Positions 1 to 40,305 of a stretch of 64,000 bases of DNA are shown here, one piece after another (the stretch's first letter is position 1; each line of letters opens with the position of its first letter). Position numbers and translations under genes: made by a program. Below the pieces are notes generated by a model that saw only the letters and a program-made list of their open reading frames with translations, made no database searches and was not told where the DNA came from. Source of the DNA: Muraenolepis orangiensis (Eukaryota; Chordata; Actinopteri; Gadiformes; Muraenolepididae). Location of the stretch: the NCBI GenBank assembly GCA_027704905.1, contig CM051002.1, positions 12,981,455 through 13,045,454 on the forward strand, read 5' to 3'.

Positions 1-1163
1 AATCGCATCTCATGGCTTCTCCTATCACTGCTATGCGGATGACACTCAACTGTTTCTCTCCTTTCCCCCCTCAGAAACCCAAATAGCAACACGCATCTCG
101 AAATGCCTGGCCGACATCAGCAGATGGACAGCCGCCAACCACCTGAAGCTCAACCTTGACAAGACTGAGCTCCTCTTCATACCGGGGAAAGACTGCCCTC
201 AGATGGACCTACTGGTCACCATCGAGAACACCCAAGTCTCCCCCTCAACCACAACAAGAGACCTTGGTGTGGTGGTAGATGACCAGCTGTCCTGCAATGC
301 CAACGTCACCGCGGTGGCCCGATCTTGCAGAATTGCCCTCTACAACATCCGCAGGATCCGGCCCTTCCTCACACGTGAAGCGGCGCAGATCCTGGTCCAA
401 GCGCTCGTCATCACCCGCCTCGACTACTGCAACTCTCTCCTGGCGGGACTCCCCGCCTTTGCAACCAAGCCCCTCCAACGCATCCAGAACGCAGCAGCAC
501 GCCTGGTATTCAACCTACCGAAATTCTCCCACGTGACCCCTCTCTTCCGCGAACTCCACTGGCTTCCGGTAAATGCTCGCATCAAATTCAAGATTCTGGT
601 GCTGACCTTTAGGCCCGGCCTACCTCCAGGCGTTGGTCAAACCCTACATCCCAGCCAGAGCGCTCCGCTCAACTTCTGCCAGGCGACTTGTTCGACCTTC
701 ACTAAGGTCAACCAAACATCGCTCGTCCAAAACCCAGCTCTTCACGGCTCTGGCCCCACAGTGGTGGAATGAACTCCCGTCTCATGTCAGGACGGCAGAG
801 TCCCTCGCCAGCTTCCGCAAGAGACTCAAGACCCACCTGTTCAGAGTCCACCTGGACTCTCCTTTGTGAAACCCCTAAACTTGCTTAAGTCCTGACATTT
901 ATAGCTCTTAGCATGTTGTATATGTTAGCAAGTGTATGTCCTTAATGTTGTTAACACGCTCTTATCACAGCTACTTAAGCAGGTGACCTAGCAGTACGAA
1001 ATTGTGTTATTCATCTTGTCAATATGAATACTTGTGAACTGCTGTATTTATGTTTGCGTACCCCAGTGTTATGCTATTGTCTGCTTCAACTAATGTACAC
1101 CTTGTAAGTCGCTTTGGATAAAAGCGTCTGCCAAATGCCCTAAATGTAAATGTAAATGTAAAT
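1..1163 (+). mobile_element. L2-type non-LTR retrotransposon, 3' part
   Basis: Frame 2 reads through the end of a reverse transcriptase palm, with the catalytic YADD motif (YADDTQLF) at bases 32-55. The thumb and connection part follows (RDLGVVVDD, ITRLDYCNSLL, LQRIQNAAARLV, LHWLPVNARI). A frameshift near 610-630 moves the rest (APQWWNELPSHVR, SFRKRLKTHLF) to another frame, so this copy is dead. The noncoding tail carries the conserved fish L2 3' end (GTCGCTTTGGATAAAAGCG near 1108) and closes with a TGTAAA repeat at 1138-1163. The 5' part lies outside the window. Family assignment comes from motif recognition. Confidence 0.85.
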
Positions 1164-1330
1164 CACAGTGTGGTACGGCAACTGCACTGTTTCTGACCAG
1201 AAAGCGCTGCAGAGGGTGGTGAAAACCGCCCAACGCATCATTGGATTACCCCTCCCTGCGATAAACACTACCCACCACAAACAGTGTCCAGAGCTGCCAA
1301 GTCTCACCCTTTGAGAGTGATCAGCCCTCG
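1164..1330 (+). mobile_element. LINE ORF2 C-terminal fragment (Rex-like), truncated
   Basis: Directly after the L2 tail, one frame reads SVWYGNCTVSDQKALQRVV and then KTAQRIIG. This is the motif found after the reverse transcriptase of many fish LINEs (VWYGN..ALQRVV..AQRIIG). Stops follow near 1313. It is a short relic with no recognisable ends; the family name is tentative. Confidence 0.5.
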
Positions 1331-1559
1331 AGGCTAAATCTAACCAACCCAACGAAAGGCACCACGTATACAAACCAATCAGAGGCAGCTTAGGGCGGGT
1401 CATTGCGTCTCTATCCTATGAAGAACAACCTAACGCTAAGAGAACAACACTTATGGTGGAGAAATCGAAAAGTAAACGTGAAACGTCTGTCAGCGCCTCA
1501 ATAATGCCGTGACTGAAATTTTTACAAACACATTATTTTTACAAATATTTTTATTTTGA

Positions 1560-2356
1560 TTAAGTCAACGGTGGGTCTGACTACGTGAGACTTAACAGGC
1601 TGCTGGTGAGCAGTGTGGCAGGTTGCTGCGGTGGGTTTAACAACAAACAACCGTGACTAATAGCAGTGTTAGTTAAGTCATCACGGCATGTGCTCGGTGT
1701 GAGCAGATTTGGGAGGCTCTCTCGTATTGCCAAGTTGGTGTTGGTACTTCCACATTCAAATGCTGATGCTGAACGAGTGTTCTCTGTGGTGGGACTGAAC
1801 AAAACCAAAACCCGAAACAGTTTGGCTCTTGATGGAACTCTATCATCCATCATGACTGTGAAGATGGCAAACCTTGAGCCACAGTGTTTCAAATGGGAGC
1901 CCCCCCCCCCCCTCCCTCTGTCATCAAGGCATCACAATCTGCCACAAACACCTACAACATGAGACATGTCATGTAAACCAAAACACAAACAAAGACATGC
2001 ACTTTATTTTTTTACAATATACATTATATATATATATTATTCTGGTTCTAATTTTGTTACACTTACATTTAATAAATAAATAAAAGTATTTTATTTGTCA
2101 AACTTTCTTGTTACAATTGTTTTCATTTCTACTTGTGCTGGTCAATTATTAACACGATATACGCATGAGGAGGCCGACAGTGCAGGGAGAGCAGCTGGCA
2201 TGGGGGTGAAGACATCACAACAGTCTTAATGTTTAATTTAAATTGAGATATTCCTCTAAATCGACGTTAAAAAAGGCCAAAAAAAATCGCCGCTGGCCGA
2301 ACGCATCTTCCCCCGAAAGTCTCACTCCTACTTTTTCCTGAAACTTGGCAGCCCTG
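1560..2356 (+). mobile_element. hAT transposon remnant with hATC dimerisation domain
   Basis: The plus-strand reading at 1666-1962 contains PHSNADAERVFSVVGLNKT followed by TRNSLALDGTLSSIM, the conserved C-terminal dimerisation block (hATC) of hAT transposases. Only this C-terminus is left. The sequence at 2337-2356 ends in TTGGCAGCCCTG, the form expected of a hAT right terminal inverted repeat (CAGGG... in reverse). No matching left terminus is visible, so the boundaries are approximate. The element is non-functional. Confidence 0.65.
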
Positions 2357-2375
2357 CATTTACCATTTACCATAA

Positions 2376-2512
2376 CTACCTGCTGTATATACATTTATAT
2401 ATATATGTATCCTGCTTTTCATAACTGCATATCCCTGCTCACTACCTGCTGTGTATACATTTATATATATTTATCCTGCTTTTCATAATTGCATACCCCT
2501 GATCACTACCTG
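2376..2512. repeat. Two-copy ~66-bp tandem duplication
   Basis: The segment beginning ACTACCTGCTGTATATACAT recurs about 66 bp later with a few changes; each copy ends in CCTGCTTTTCATAA.TGCAT followed by CCCTG.TC. An AT-repeat follows directly. No coding potential. Confidence 0.6.
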
Positions 2513-2534
2513 TTAAATACTTATACTTACTTAC

Positions 2535-2537
<3 letters not shown>

Positions 2538-2598
<61 letters not shown>
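2538..2598. repeat. (AT)n microsatellite
   Basis: About 30 uninterrupted AT units, followed by TATTATTATTATG and a short TCTAATCTAATCTAA run that resembles a retroelement tail. Confidence 0.9.
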
Positions 2599-2602
<4 letters not shown>

Positions 2603-3355
2603 ATTATGCTCAAATCCCACATACTCTATAAGTAATTCGAATCTAATCTAATCTAAAATGCATACAGTATACAGTATAGATGTGTACATACGTTGCCTTA
2701 TCAATCTCTTTCCACCTTGTTTACCTAACAATGACATGAAGATGGATGGTTCCCATGGAGACAGCTGATCAAAGTCTCATGGAACTCATGACGTCATGTA
2801 TTACTGTATACCTCATGTTGCCACCAGGGGGATGATGAGAACATACAAGCAGTGCTGTGTTGTCATTCTGTATGTGTCTCTTCAGTTCCCCTATTAGATT
2901 ATGAATACATAGGAGATGATAATACTTTACTCAGCTAGGTTGAAAAGAAGGTGTATTGCGCATGTTTGCACTCTCCAGACCTTGACTGTACTGTGTTACC
3001 CTATAGCAACTTAACATCCCTATAAATGGTGTGCTAGCTTCAAAGGGCAGACCATTTGTCTCATCAGCTTAAAATGATATATCACCAATTGAAATGCCAA
3101 CACCCACACAATCCATAATTGTGGATTAATAAGAACGATACTTTTGGGGTTTTTTTGACTGAAAGACAAACACCATTTGACAACATTTCAAAAAACCCAT
3201 GAACCTCACCATAGTAAGGGAAATTCCTATTGGTATTGAAACGTTAGTCAGAGAAGAGGTATAAAGCATATGGAAGACCACACCTGAAACAGGAGGGCTG
3301 GGCTTGGCTGTCCTCTACCGGTTTCAACTGCTTGTCAGAGTAGACTTTGGCCCTC

Positions 3356-3363
3356 TATATATA
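3356..3363 (+). promoter_or_regulatory. Candidate TATA box of eps8l3
   Basis: TATATATA lies about 112 bp upstream of the inferred eps8l3 start codon (3468) and about 30 bp upstream of a plausible start site near 3390. The first donor splice site follows at 3476. Supported by position and sequence only. Confidence 0.45.
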
Positions 3364-3467
3364 GTAGGGGAAGTCTTGTGTGGATGTTTCCCTGTGGCCA
3401 TCTCAGACTCGGGAACTAAAACGTGAATAAACAAACGCAAGAAAAACCTCAGAAGCCGTTCCAGCGG

Positions 3468-10155
<6,688 letters not shown>

Positions 10156-10481
10156 CCAGCGCTAACCTGTAGGATGTGGAAGACGTCTGCTCCCAAAAAA
10201 ACAAACCCAATTGATTGCAAAAAATCCGACACAAACCCCTTTCCATGGAAGAAATGAATGATACAACTAAAGAGTATTTTAGATATAAAACAGTTCTCAA
10301 CAGTCATTAGGGTACAATGTTCTGACTGAAGTTTTTAATTTCATCCTCTGGTATGTTTGGCCTATTTTGTACTATTTTGTAATTCATGAAAAATTGTAGA
10401 TATGTCTTCAGATGACGATATATCTCTAAGTTAATAAGCCTAAATAATGTATGTGCAAAGTCTCTTACAATCATCTTTTTA

Positions 10482-10487
10482 AATAAA
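10482..10487 (+). terminator. Candidate polyadenylation signal of eps8l3
   Basis: AATAAA about 330 bp after the eps8l3 stop codon, followed by a T-rich stretch. It is the first canonical signal downstream on this strand. Confidence 0.45.
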
Positions 10488-10725
10488 TAGATCATTTAAA
10501 GTGTATCATTCACAATATCATGTCATATATGCTATCTCCCATATATTTTATTGTCAGAGTATTATAATAGCACTATTCACTTCCATAAATTATTACCAAA
10601 AAAGATTGAGTAGTAGTTTTGTCAATTGCGTCTCGTTATTTCATCGACTCCTAAATCAAAGTCCCAGTTGGTAGGAACAGAGAGAGCTGCATGAGGAAGC
10701 ACACACGGTCAGTGATTCAACATGC

Positions 10726-10731
10726 TTTATT
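10726..10731 (-). terminator. Candidate polyadenylation signal of ampd2
   Basis: Minus-strand AATAAA, followed about 20 bases later by a GU-rich stretch (TGACCGTGTGTGC), as in a standard cleavage site. It would give ampd2 a 3' UTR of about 4.7 kb and put the two convergent transcript ends only about 240 bp apart. TTTATT words at about 11118 and 13564 on the plus strand are alternatives. Confidence 0.5.
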
Positions 10732-11278
10732 TCATTCCTCGGACATTACACGTCAATCATACCAGAAGCATGTCACTTTATAAAACATTGCCAATTATAG
10801 TCAAGCCATGAGGATGAAACACAAAAGGCAAATCTAGGCATAATGTCATGTCAACAACAAGTGACAATAACGTGTAAAGGTAACGCAATGCATTATGACA
10901 AATAATAGATAAGTAATAATAATAATTTGTGAGCATAAAGGTGCTTGTAGTGAATGTGAACTAAATGTTTACGTGTACAAACAAACACATGGTATACACT
11001 ATGCAACTACTTCAAGGGATACCCTGTAGGGGTGCAGAGAAATGATACTCTGTGTGCGTGTGTGTGTTATACTGTGTGTGTGTGTTATACTGTGTGTGTG
11101 TGTGGAGTTAAATCTTCAAACTTTATTTTGTTCACAAAAAAATTGAAAACATCTGGTAAATGATCCCTCGTGTGCTTTTTTTTTTTTTTATATATTCACC
11201 CCGATGCAGCTTGCCTGCTATGGTTGCCACTGTCAATAGAGCAGTGCAGCAACAGGGGGAAAGCATCATTCTGTGAGG

Positions 11279-11350
11279 TAGGACTACACTATATAGCCCT
11301 ACACATTGTAGGACTACACTATATAGCTCTACACATTGTAGGACTACACT
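11279..11350. repeat. 30-bp tandem repeat, about 2.4 copies
   Basis: The unit TAGGACTACACTATATAG plus C(C/T)CTACACATTG is repeated with one change, inside the presumed ampd2 3' UTR. Confidence 0.85.
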
Positions 11351-13051
11351 ATGCTGCAGACTCTCTTCTTGGTACTTTGCTTGACAACACAAGTCAAAGG
11401 ACGTCTCTTCTAAAAGGAGATGGTTGAGTTTAGGGGGGTGGGGGGGGGCATACCTGGACCTAGATAATATAGCCACATTGTCCGGGTACTACCAGGTAAC
11501 ACACTCTATACGTCTAAATTGTTTATACTAATGTGAGCCTAACACACAATATACCCCTTTTCTTAAAGCTACTTCTTTGAGCTAGGTCCAATTTCTTATG
11601 AGAATAAGAATTGGTAACGAGCGAGTTCCTTCTACAAATTCACAATTGTACATTTCTCAGGAAATATTAATTGAATATTGTTATGTTAAGTTAGGTCATG
11701 AACAGAGGGATCTCCTGTGGGCAAAGCTAGCCCATCTATCTTAGGAATAGCCTTGAAAGCAGAAGAATATGATTTTTTTGGGTTAATGAATGATTGTAAT
11801 TATCACACAACGTACCAGTGTAAATATATATTTGGTGGTTTTGAAAGAGCAACTAAGAGTGCCTATTATAGTGCACTTTCCATCGGTGTGTGTACTTTAA
11901 AATACACTACTGCAAATAACGTAGAATAATAACGTAGAAATAAATAGTAAAATAGACGGGAACTGTGGAAAGACTCATTGAGATATTGGGATCCGATCAC
12001 TTTTTAGAGAAGAAACAGAAGGCTCCTGTAATTCCCCGTTAAACAAACGACTACATTGATTCACCACGTCGGTCTGTCAAGGGTCATGTTTTAAAATCTC
12101 GACATGAACGTATCATTCATATAAAACCTGTTTATCTCTACGGCCTTTAAAAAAATACACTTTGTACAAGGAAGGAGTCCCACCAAAAACACTCCCGTCC
12201 CCGAGTGACTGAACACTTAGAACCAGAACTCCCCTTCCCGTTTGGTCTTGACGGCTGGTGTGTTAAAAGTAAACCTCTACAGAACTAGAAAAAGGTGGAA
12301 AGCACATCTGCCGCAAATGCTTCTATTTTCTTTTAAGGATGTATCCTGTGGTGTTTCACGGCGTCTTACCGTTAAAACCCTGTTTCTGTACAGTAGCCTT
12401 TTTTTTTTTATGTGTAAGGGTCTCGGCATTCAGTCCGAGTGTCACTCGAGTTACAGTTACTGCGGTTAATTGCGTGTTAGAAACTCAACACAAAAGGAAC
12501 GTGGAGCATTGGTCCGATGATAAGGTACGTGATGCAACAACAATGGATTCGTGAGTATATATCATACAAAACGATGGTGTTCCCTTCCCATCCACCAGGG
12601 CTGATGTTGGGGGGGGGGGGGGGTGTGTGGAGGGAGAACATGACCCATGCAACATTCGGCACTGTGTCCCTGCACAGCTTGTGCGTTTTCTACTAGAAGA
12701 ATATGTGTCTATTATTATATATATATATATATATTTTTTTCTTCCCTTTAAACAAAAATAATCACTACACACATATCTCACACGTTAGCTGGTCAGCAGC
12801 CCTGGGTTCACCCAGAGGTGCTTCAACATTACAGACCCCCCCCCCCCCTGTACCCGCCTGTACACACCCCCTCACATCACACCCAGCCACCATGCAGGCA
12901 TGCACCGTGGGAGTATGACGAACAAAACATACCGAGCGCAATCAGAAACAAAAACTAATTTTTTTTTTGTCATGGTTGCTTGACTTTTTTTTTTGTAAAA
13001 TATTAAAATACTGTACACCAAACATGCAACCAGGAGGGGGTTGAGGTTTAC

Positions 13052-13157
<106 letters not shown>

Positions 13158-13219
13158 TACTGTCTGGGCTCTAATAAGTGGCCAAAAGCTCCAAATGAAA
13201 AGGCACAGTGAAAGTCCTG

Positions 13220-13262
13220 ACATACAGAGGAGTGCATGCTCTGCATGCACTCCTCTGTATGT
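13220..13262. repeat. Perfect 20-bp inverted repeat with 3-nt loop
   Basis: Arms 13220-13239 and 13243-13262 are exact reverse complements (ACATACAGAGGAGTGCATGC), separated by TCT. Transcribed from either strand it would form a long perfect hairpin. Each arm contains TGCATG-type words. It lies in the presumed ampd2 3' UTR. Confidence 0.9.
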
Positions 13263-13939
13263 GGGGATCTGTATGTGGGGAGGGGAGGGGGGGAGTGGCC
13301 AGCCAGGGTAGGGGATGAGTGGGGCCCAAAAGAGGCATGAGGCTCCATTGAGGTAACCTCCCCCCACTACATTAATAAACACTGCCAAACAAATCGTAGG
13401 GTTATGGTTCCCCCTCTGGTGTCTGCTGTGAATGTCATGTTTCAGCAGACATGCTCCAAGACCGACAGAACTGCGGACGCAGTGTCATGTGTCACGATTT
13501 ACATGTGAACGTTTAAGTTCACAATAAGCTGTCGTGGAATGTTTGCGGCTAAGTACGGGATGTTTTATTGGCTCCTTGCTTTTGATTTGATTTGAATTCC
13601 CTTTTTCCTTCCATCACTCCCTACTCGGCTACTGTTAATCACTGAAACACAACACAGACTCGTGAGTGATGCTAACGCCACCAGCACAGCGCGAACTACA
13701 GCAGATAGCACGGGGGGGGGGGCCGAGAGAGCTAACTACTACGACCTAACTACTCCTCCAAAACCCTGTTCTTCTCAAATTTGGTCAACTTGTCACTCGT
13801 TATACAACGTTATAGCGACACAAACCCCTGTGTGAAGTCCAAGCCCAAGCTTCCACACCGAACACAGTCAACCAAACACGACAGAAACAAATAAAGCTTA
13901 GAAACCTCTTCTATGCTGAAAGTGGTCGACACCCCTCCT

Positions 13940-14125
13940 CCCCCCCCCCCAGTTGTTTTTCTCTGCATTTAACCCATGCTAGTATTAGGAGCAGTGGGCA
14001 GCTATTGTATACAGCAGTGTAAGGGTCTGATGCCTTGCTCAAGGGCAGTGCCCAGGACTTGAACCGGCGGCCTTCCGGTTCCTAAGCCAAGTCCTAACAG
14101 ACTGAGCTACGGTCACCCCGCCCTC
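13940..14125 (-). mobile_element. tRNA-derived SINE
   Basis: The minus strand reads a tRNA-like head with a box A (CCGTAGCTCAGT, 14101-14112) and a box B (GGTTCAAGTCC, 14055-14065). A body with GGGCAGCTATTG and GGGTTAAATGCAGAG words follows. The same body occurs in the plus-strand copy at about 19.1-19.4 kb, so both belong to one SINE family. Confidence 0.8.
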
Positions 14126-14317
14126 GCCCCCGCTTGTTTTTTTTATATAAATGTTTCACAAATATGAAACATCCGGCGAACGCACAGCAGAGATATGTCG
14201 GTCTCAATAAAGTCAACTCACTGTGGTTAAAGCCAAGTTGCAAGGTCCTCATTGCATGCAAGTCAGTATGCACCCAAGTCATGTGTAGAAAACGATATGA
14301 GGTGTGTGTTGTGGTGT

Positions 14318-14620
14318 GGTGTGGTGGGTGGCTGGTTTATGCAGCCTCCCATGGCCCCAGTCAGACTGATTCGACTGTGGCTGGGTGAGGCTGCGCACCT
14401 GTGGTGCATTAGTAATCCCAAGGCACACAGGTTAAACCAGCCACCACACACACACACACACACACACACAGAGGAGTAGTGCTAGCGTGTACCATCTGCT
14501 CCGCTGTCATACAATTACAAACTCAAATGCAATAAACCGGTTTACTCATCACCCTGTGTCCTTGTTGTCTGCAGAAACCCCAAGAAGCCATTGTACTGAC
14601 ATGTCAGCAGCCACTGTTAA
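14318..14620 (+). repeat. Interspersed repeat with GGCTGGTTTA inverted ends, copy A
   Basis: The segment begins GTGGGTGGCTGGTTTATGCAG and has an inverted counterpart, GGTTAAACCAGCCACCACAC, at about 14430-14449. Inside is CCCAGTCAGACTGATTCGAC. A downstream part with CAATAAA, GTGTCCTTGTTGTC and CCCAAGAAGCCA also recurs. Related copies lie at about 33.67-33.93 kb and, inverted, at 47.43-47.69 kb. Confidence 0.65.
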
Positions 14621-15418
14621 AGCAGATAGAATTTAAATGATAAATGATGAATCAATATTGAATTTAAACGATAAATGAATTAATCCTGGGAAAAAAATGA
14701 GGATTTTCTCGTGAAAAAATAATTAAAATAAAAAAAACAAAAGAATCTCCTGGAGTTGGCAACCCCTTATAAGAGCCCTTATAAGAGCCTTGGGAGTCAT
14801 GAGAAATACGAAGCAAAGATAAACAGGAAACAGTGAAGAAAAACAACAGTGAAGAAATACCTTCCGGTGCTCCCAGCTGGCAAGTGCCAGGCTCCACGCC
14901 TCCCTGCTCTGGGTGTTCTACAGACGTAGAAACACACAGCGCCGTTCCTGGGTGTCCCTGACGCTAGTGGCCACAGTGACTCATGGACAACAGCAAGAGG
15001 AGGAGAATAACACAGACCAGGGTTCCTTCAGCATGCGGTTGTTGTTGTTGTTGTTGTTGTTTTTAACACTAAGGAAAGACGTGGGACACTTCCACACCGA
15101 GGTGAGAGCCGGCGTTGAGAGCGAGCAAGTTGTGGTGGAGGTGTTGGTGGTGGTGGTGGCTCAGCATGCTGCATTCTCGGCTCTTGTTATCACTCTATGC
15201 TAACCGGTGTGTGTGCTGTATACACACTATGGTGATGTAGCTTGGAGGGGTTTCCAGTGATCAGAGGTAGGGTTGAGGGAGGAGGAAGGAGCATTCAACC
15301 ACGGGTGTGTGCGAGGGGTGTGTGCAAGATGGGGAAATATATTCTATGAGCTCAGAGTTCCGGGTCTGTTGTTGTGGTTGTTGTTGTGTTGTTGTGTTGT
15401 GGTTGTTGTGGTGGTTGT

Positions 15419-37038
<21,620 letters not shown>

Positions 37039-37058
37039 TGTAAACACCCAGCTAGCAC

Positions 37059-37335
37059 GTCAGACCCAGGTAGAGCGCCAGACCCAGGTAGAGTGCCGGA
37101 CCCAGCTAGAGTGTCGGACCCAGGTAGAGTGCCGGACCCAGGTAGAGTGTCGGACCCAGCTAGAGTGCCGGACCCAGGTAGAGTGCCGGACCCAGGTAGA
37201 GTGCCGGACCCAGGTAGAGTGTCGGACCCAGCTAGAGTGCCGGACCCAGGTAGAGTGTCGGACCCAGGTAGAGTGTCGGACCCAGGTAGAGTGTCGGACC
37301 CAGGTAGAGTGTCGGACCCAGGTAGAGTGTCAGCC
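37059..37335. repeat. 18-bp minisatellite, about 15 copies, upstream of ampd2
   Basis: Unit CGGACCCAGGTAGAGTGY with a GCTAGAG variant. It begins about 20 bp upstream of the ampd2 ATG (37038), so it occupies the 5' UTR or promoter. Both strands stay open because 18 is a multiple of three; that is not evidence for a protein. Confidence 0.95.
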
Positions 37336-37449
37336 CGTGGGCTGCAGGACAGCAGCTGAGAAACCAGGTGAGCGAAGGACAAAAAGTTTTCCCTCTCCCA
37401 CGCTAAAAATAGAAACAAGAGACGGTCGATCCGGCCTCACCAGAAATAC

Positions 37450-40167
37450 AAGCTGAAGCGTATTCCAATAAGACAATAGGAAGTGTATCTCCCCTTGACT
37501 TGAGACCAGTGACCAACTCCAGGGAGAAAGAAGTTGGAGGTAAGAACAACCTAGCCTAGCTTCAGGTAATCTGAATTATGGAATCAACCTCGGGGGAGAA
37601 GCAGCAAGCACCCGGAAAACACACACCCACACACACACACCCACACACACACACCCACACACACCCAGAAGGAATTCTTTACACCTGACACAACGTATTA
37701 TAAATAGTGACAATGAATGAGTTTGTTCAGAAAATGTTTTTCCTATCTGAATAACACCACCTCCAAAAATGTGTATGGTTGTTCTGGGCAACACATCAGA
37801 CATCAGATTGAGAGAAAGTGTTATTAAGTGTTAAAGTGACAGTAAATAGTAACTGTGGAAGGGCTTGGTAAGCAAATACACAGCGAAGAGCTCCCCCTAG
37901 TGGTCTGAAAGAGGAACGTATGAAAGAGGGGGAAAAACAAGAATAACTGCCACAGAAATGTCCTACACGTGTATTTACAACCAATACAGATCAGACATAC
38001 TGGAGATCAGCTCAACTTGGATACAGCCCAAAGTCTTAGGAATACTTTTTGACTTGTTTGGCAGAAAGACAACAGTACAGAAAGGAGAGAGTGAGAGAGA
38101 TAGAGAGAGAGAGGTTCTCCTTGCTTTGGACCTGTACCTGCTCTGCTTACTGGTAGAGCTGCAAGTCTGTCTCCTCCGTTAAGAATGAGACTAGTATTTT
38201 TCACCTTCCTCATACCAGTGCAAAGCTTGTGAAATTCCCTATTTTTGTTCGCGGAAGGCACATAGCAAAACCACACTCTCAAGACCATGTATTTGCCTGG
38301 ACAAACAAACAAGCCATTCTACATTCCCACTAACCTAGTGCCTAGTACAGAACATACTGTTTCAGCACTGAAGAAAAGAAGTCAAGGAAAACTGATTTTA
38401 GATTTATGTAGTTGTGCTGTCAACAAATGAGACATCCAGGTGCCTTACCACGGAATACAACCAAGCAAATATGATTTACTAAAACAGATCATTATTTATC
38501 CACGCCATACAAATATGTATTAATCAATGATCAAATATCCTGAATGCATCTACTTAATATGTACTCTCTGGTAATTGTCTCTCTCTTAAGAGGAACATGC
38601 TAGAGGGGTAACTGATTTACGAGCAGATTTGAAACTTTAAACTGAAACTTTGGCCTGTTCCTGAGGAAGAAATCACCAACTTTGGAAAAAGAAGCCTACT
38701 TCTGTATCACCTGCACTGGTCTGTTGAGTTTGAGTGATGGGAGGGTTGTGTATAGTAATAACAGCATATAGTATTAACCCTAAACAACCATACAAAGCAT
38801 ACCGTTGGGCCTTATATCAGTGTTTGTGTTGCAGAGTGTATATTGGCAAAACGGGGGTTTGCATCTCTCATTGCATCCACATACACTTACCACTAGACAT
38901 CTCCCCGGGCTGCAGTGGCGTCAGTAGATAGCAGGAAGGTTTGCCGCTCTACGGACATAACAGTACAGTAGCCTATTGTTAAATACTTCCTCTTAACTCC
39001 AGCAAGAACACTAGCGAGTATACATCAAAGTACACGTGACCAGTTTAGTTAAAGTTAACTTTGCATCGATTAGAAAATATTGTAGCAAGAAGGTTACAGT
39101 AATTCGAATCTTACCCAGTATTACCGAACCCGATATTGAATACTTCAAAAACACTTTTTATTGATGTTACTTGTGGAAACGACTTCGTATTAAGTCTCTT
39201 AATATCTTTAGGACATGTATCTTAGTCGTCAACAATAAACGTAGGTTAATTAATCTGGCCTCCTTTTCTTTATCGGGGGGTATTGTGGTCGTGGGGTCTA
39301 TCGAGGAGTGGATCTCCACGGGATGGACGTTTCGTGAAATAGTTGTGGTGACGTAGGAAGCCGCTGGCGAAACAAGGAAAGAGTCTGAAGTCTGAAGTGG
39401 ACTTAAAGGAGCCGCGGCTGGTAAACAAGGCGATTCACCAAGTCCTCCTGCCACTATCTGCAGTTACTTGTAATAATAATAATAAAATGTGTTTATTATT
39501 AAGGCCTGTTTTTCCTTTTTTTCGTACATAGTTTCTTCCATAGCAGTTTTTGGAAAACACAATTCGAGCCCATACAGAACAATTGCGAGGACAGACATAA
39601 CGGTATAACCTACACAACACACTTCATTTATATTTGCAGTTAGGGTAAGCCTATTGATTTCAATGATGTGGTTTGGCAAGCTAATTTGATTAAATATACA
39701 GTGGTTGTGGGAGGTTATGCGAACACAATTGCATCACTGTGTGAACATGCCTACAGTGCGCGTCATGTGATTAATTACAATTCACTAGATAAACCTTCAT
39801 TTCTGTAGACCCCAAAATATATATATATATATATATATATATTGCATTCCCTTACAATATGAAATACTCGCACACCAAATCTGCTGTATAATATACAGAA
39901 TATTTTATGTGTCCTTGTTTTCCCAAAAGCGCAGGCTCCTCCCACCACCTACTACAGCATTTAGAAATGTCACAAGGTTTAAGTTGCCATGGGGATGGCA
40001 GAGCCTGCAGAAGGTGGGGGCGGGTTGACTGAGGTCCGTTGCTGAGGTTTGAGGCATGTTGATTCCCCCACCGCATCTATCCATCTCTATATGTATATAT
40101 ATATTTCTATATCTATATAGATGACATGTATTTATATCTATATGTATTTATCTATACATCTCTCCCC

Positions 40168-40253
<86 letters not shown>

Positions 40254-40269
40254 GTATATATATACAATG

Positions 40270-40305
<36 letters not shown>

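Noticed and set aside
37059..37335. CRISPR-like regular array or antifreeze glycoprotein repeat
   Set aside because: Units are contiguous with no spacers, so not CRISPR. The peptide is not Thr-Ala-Ala based in any frame, so no link to fish antifreeze genes.
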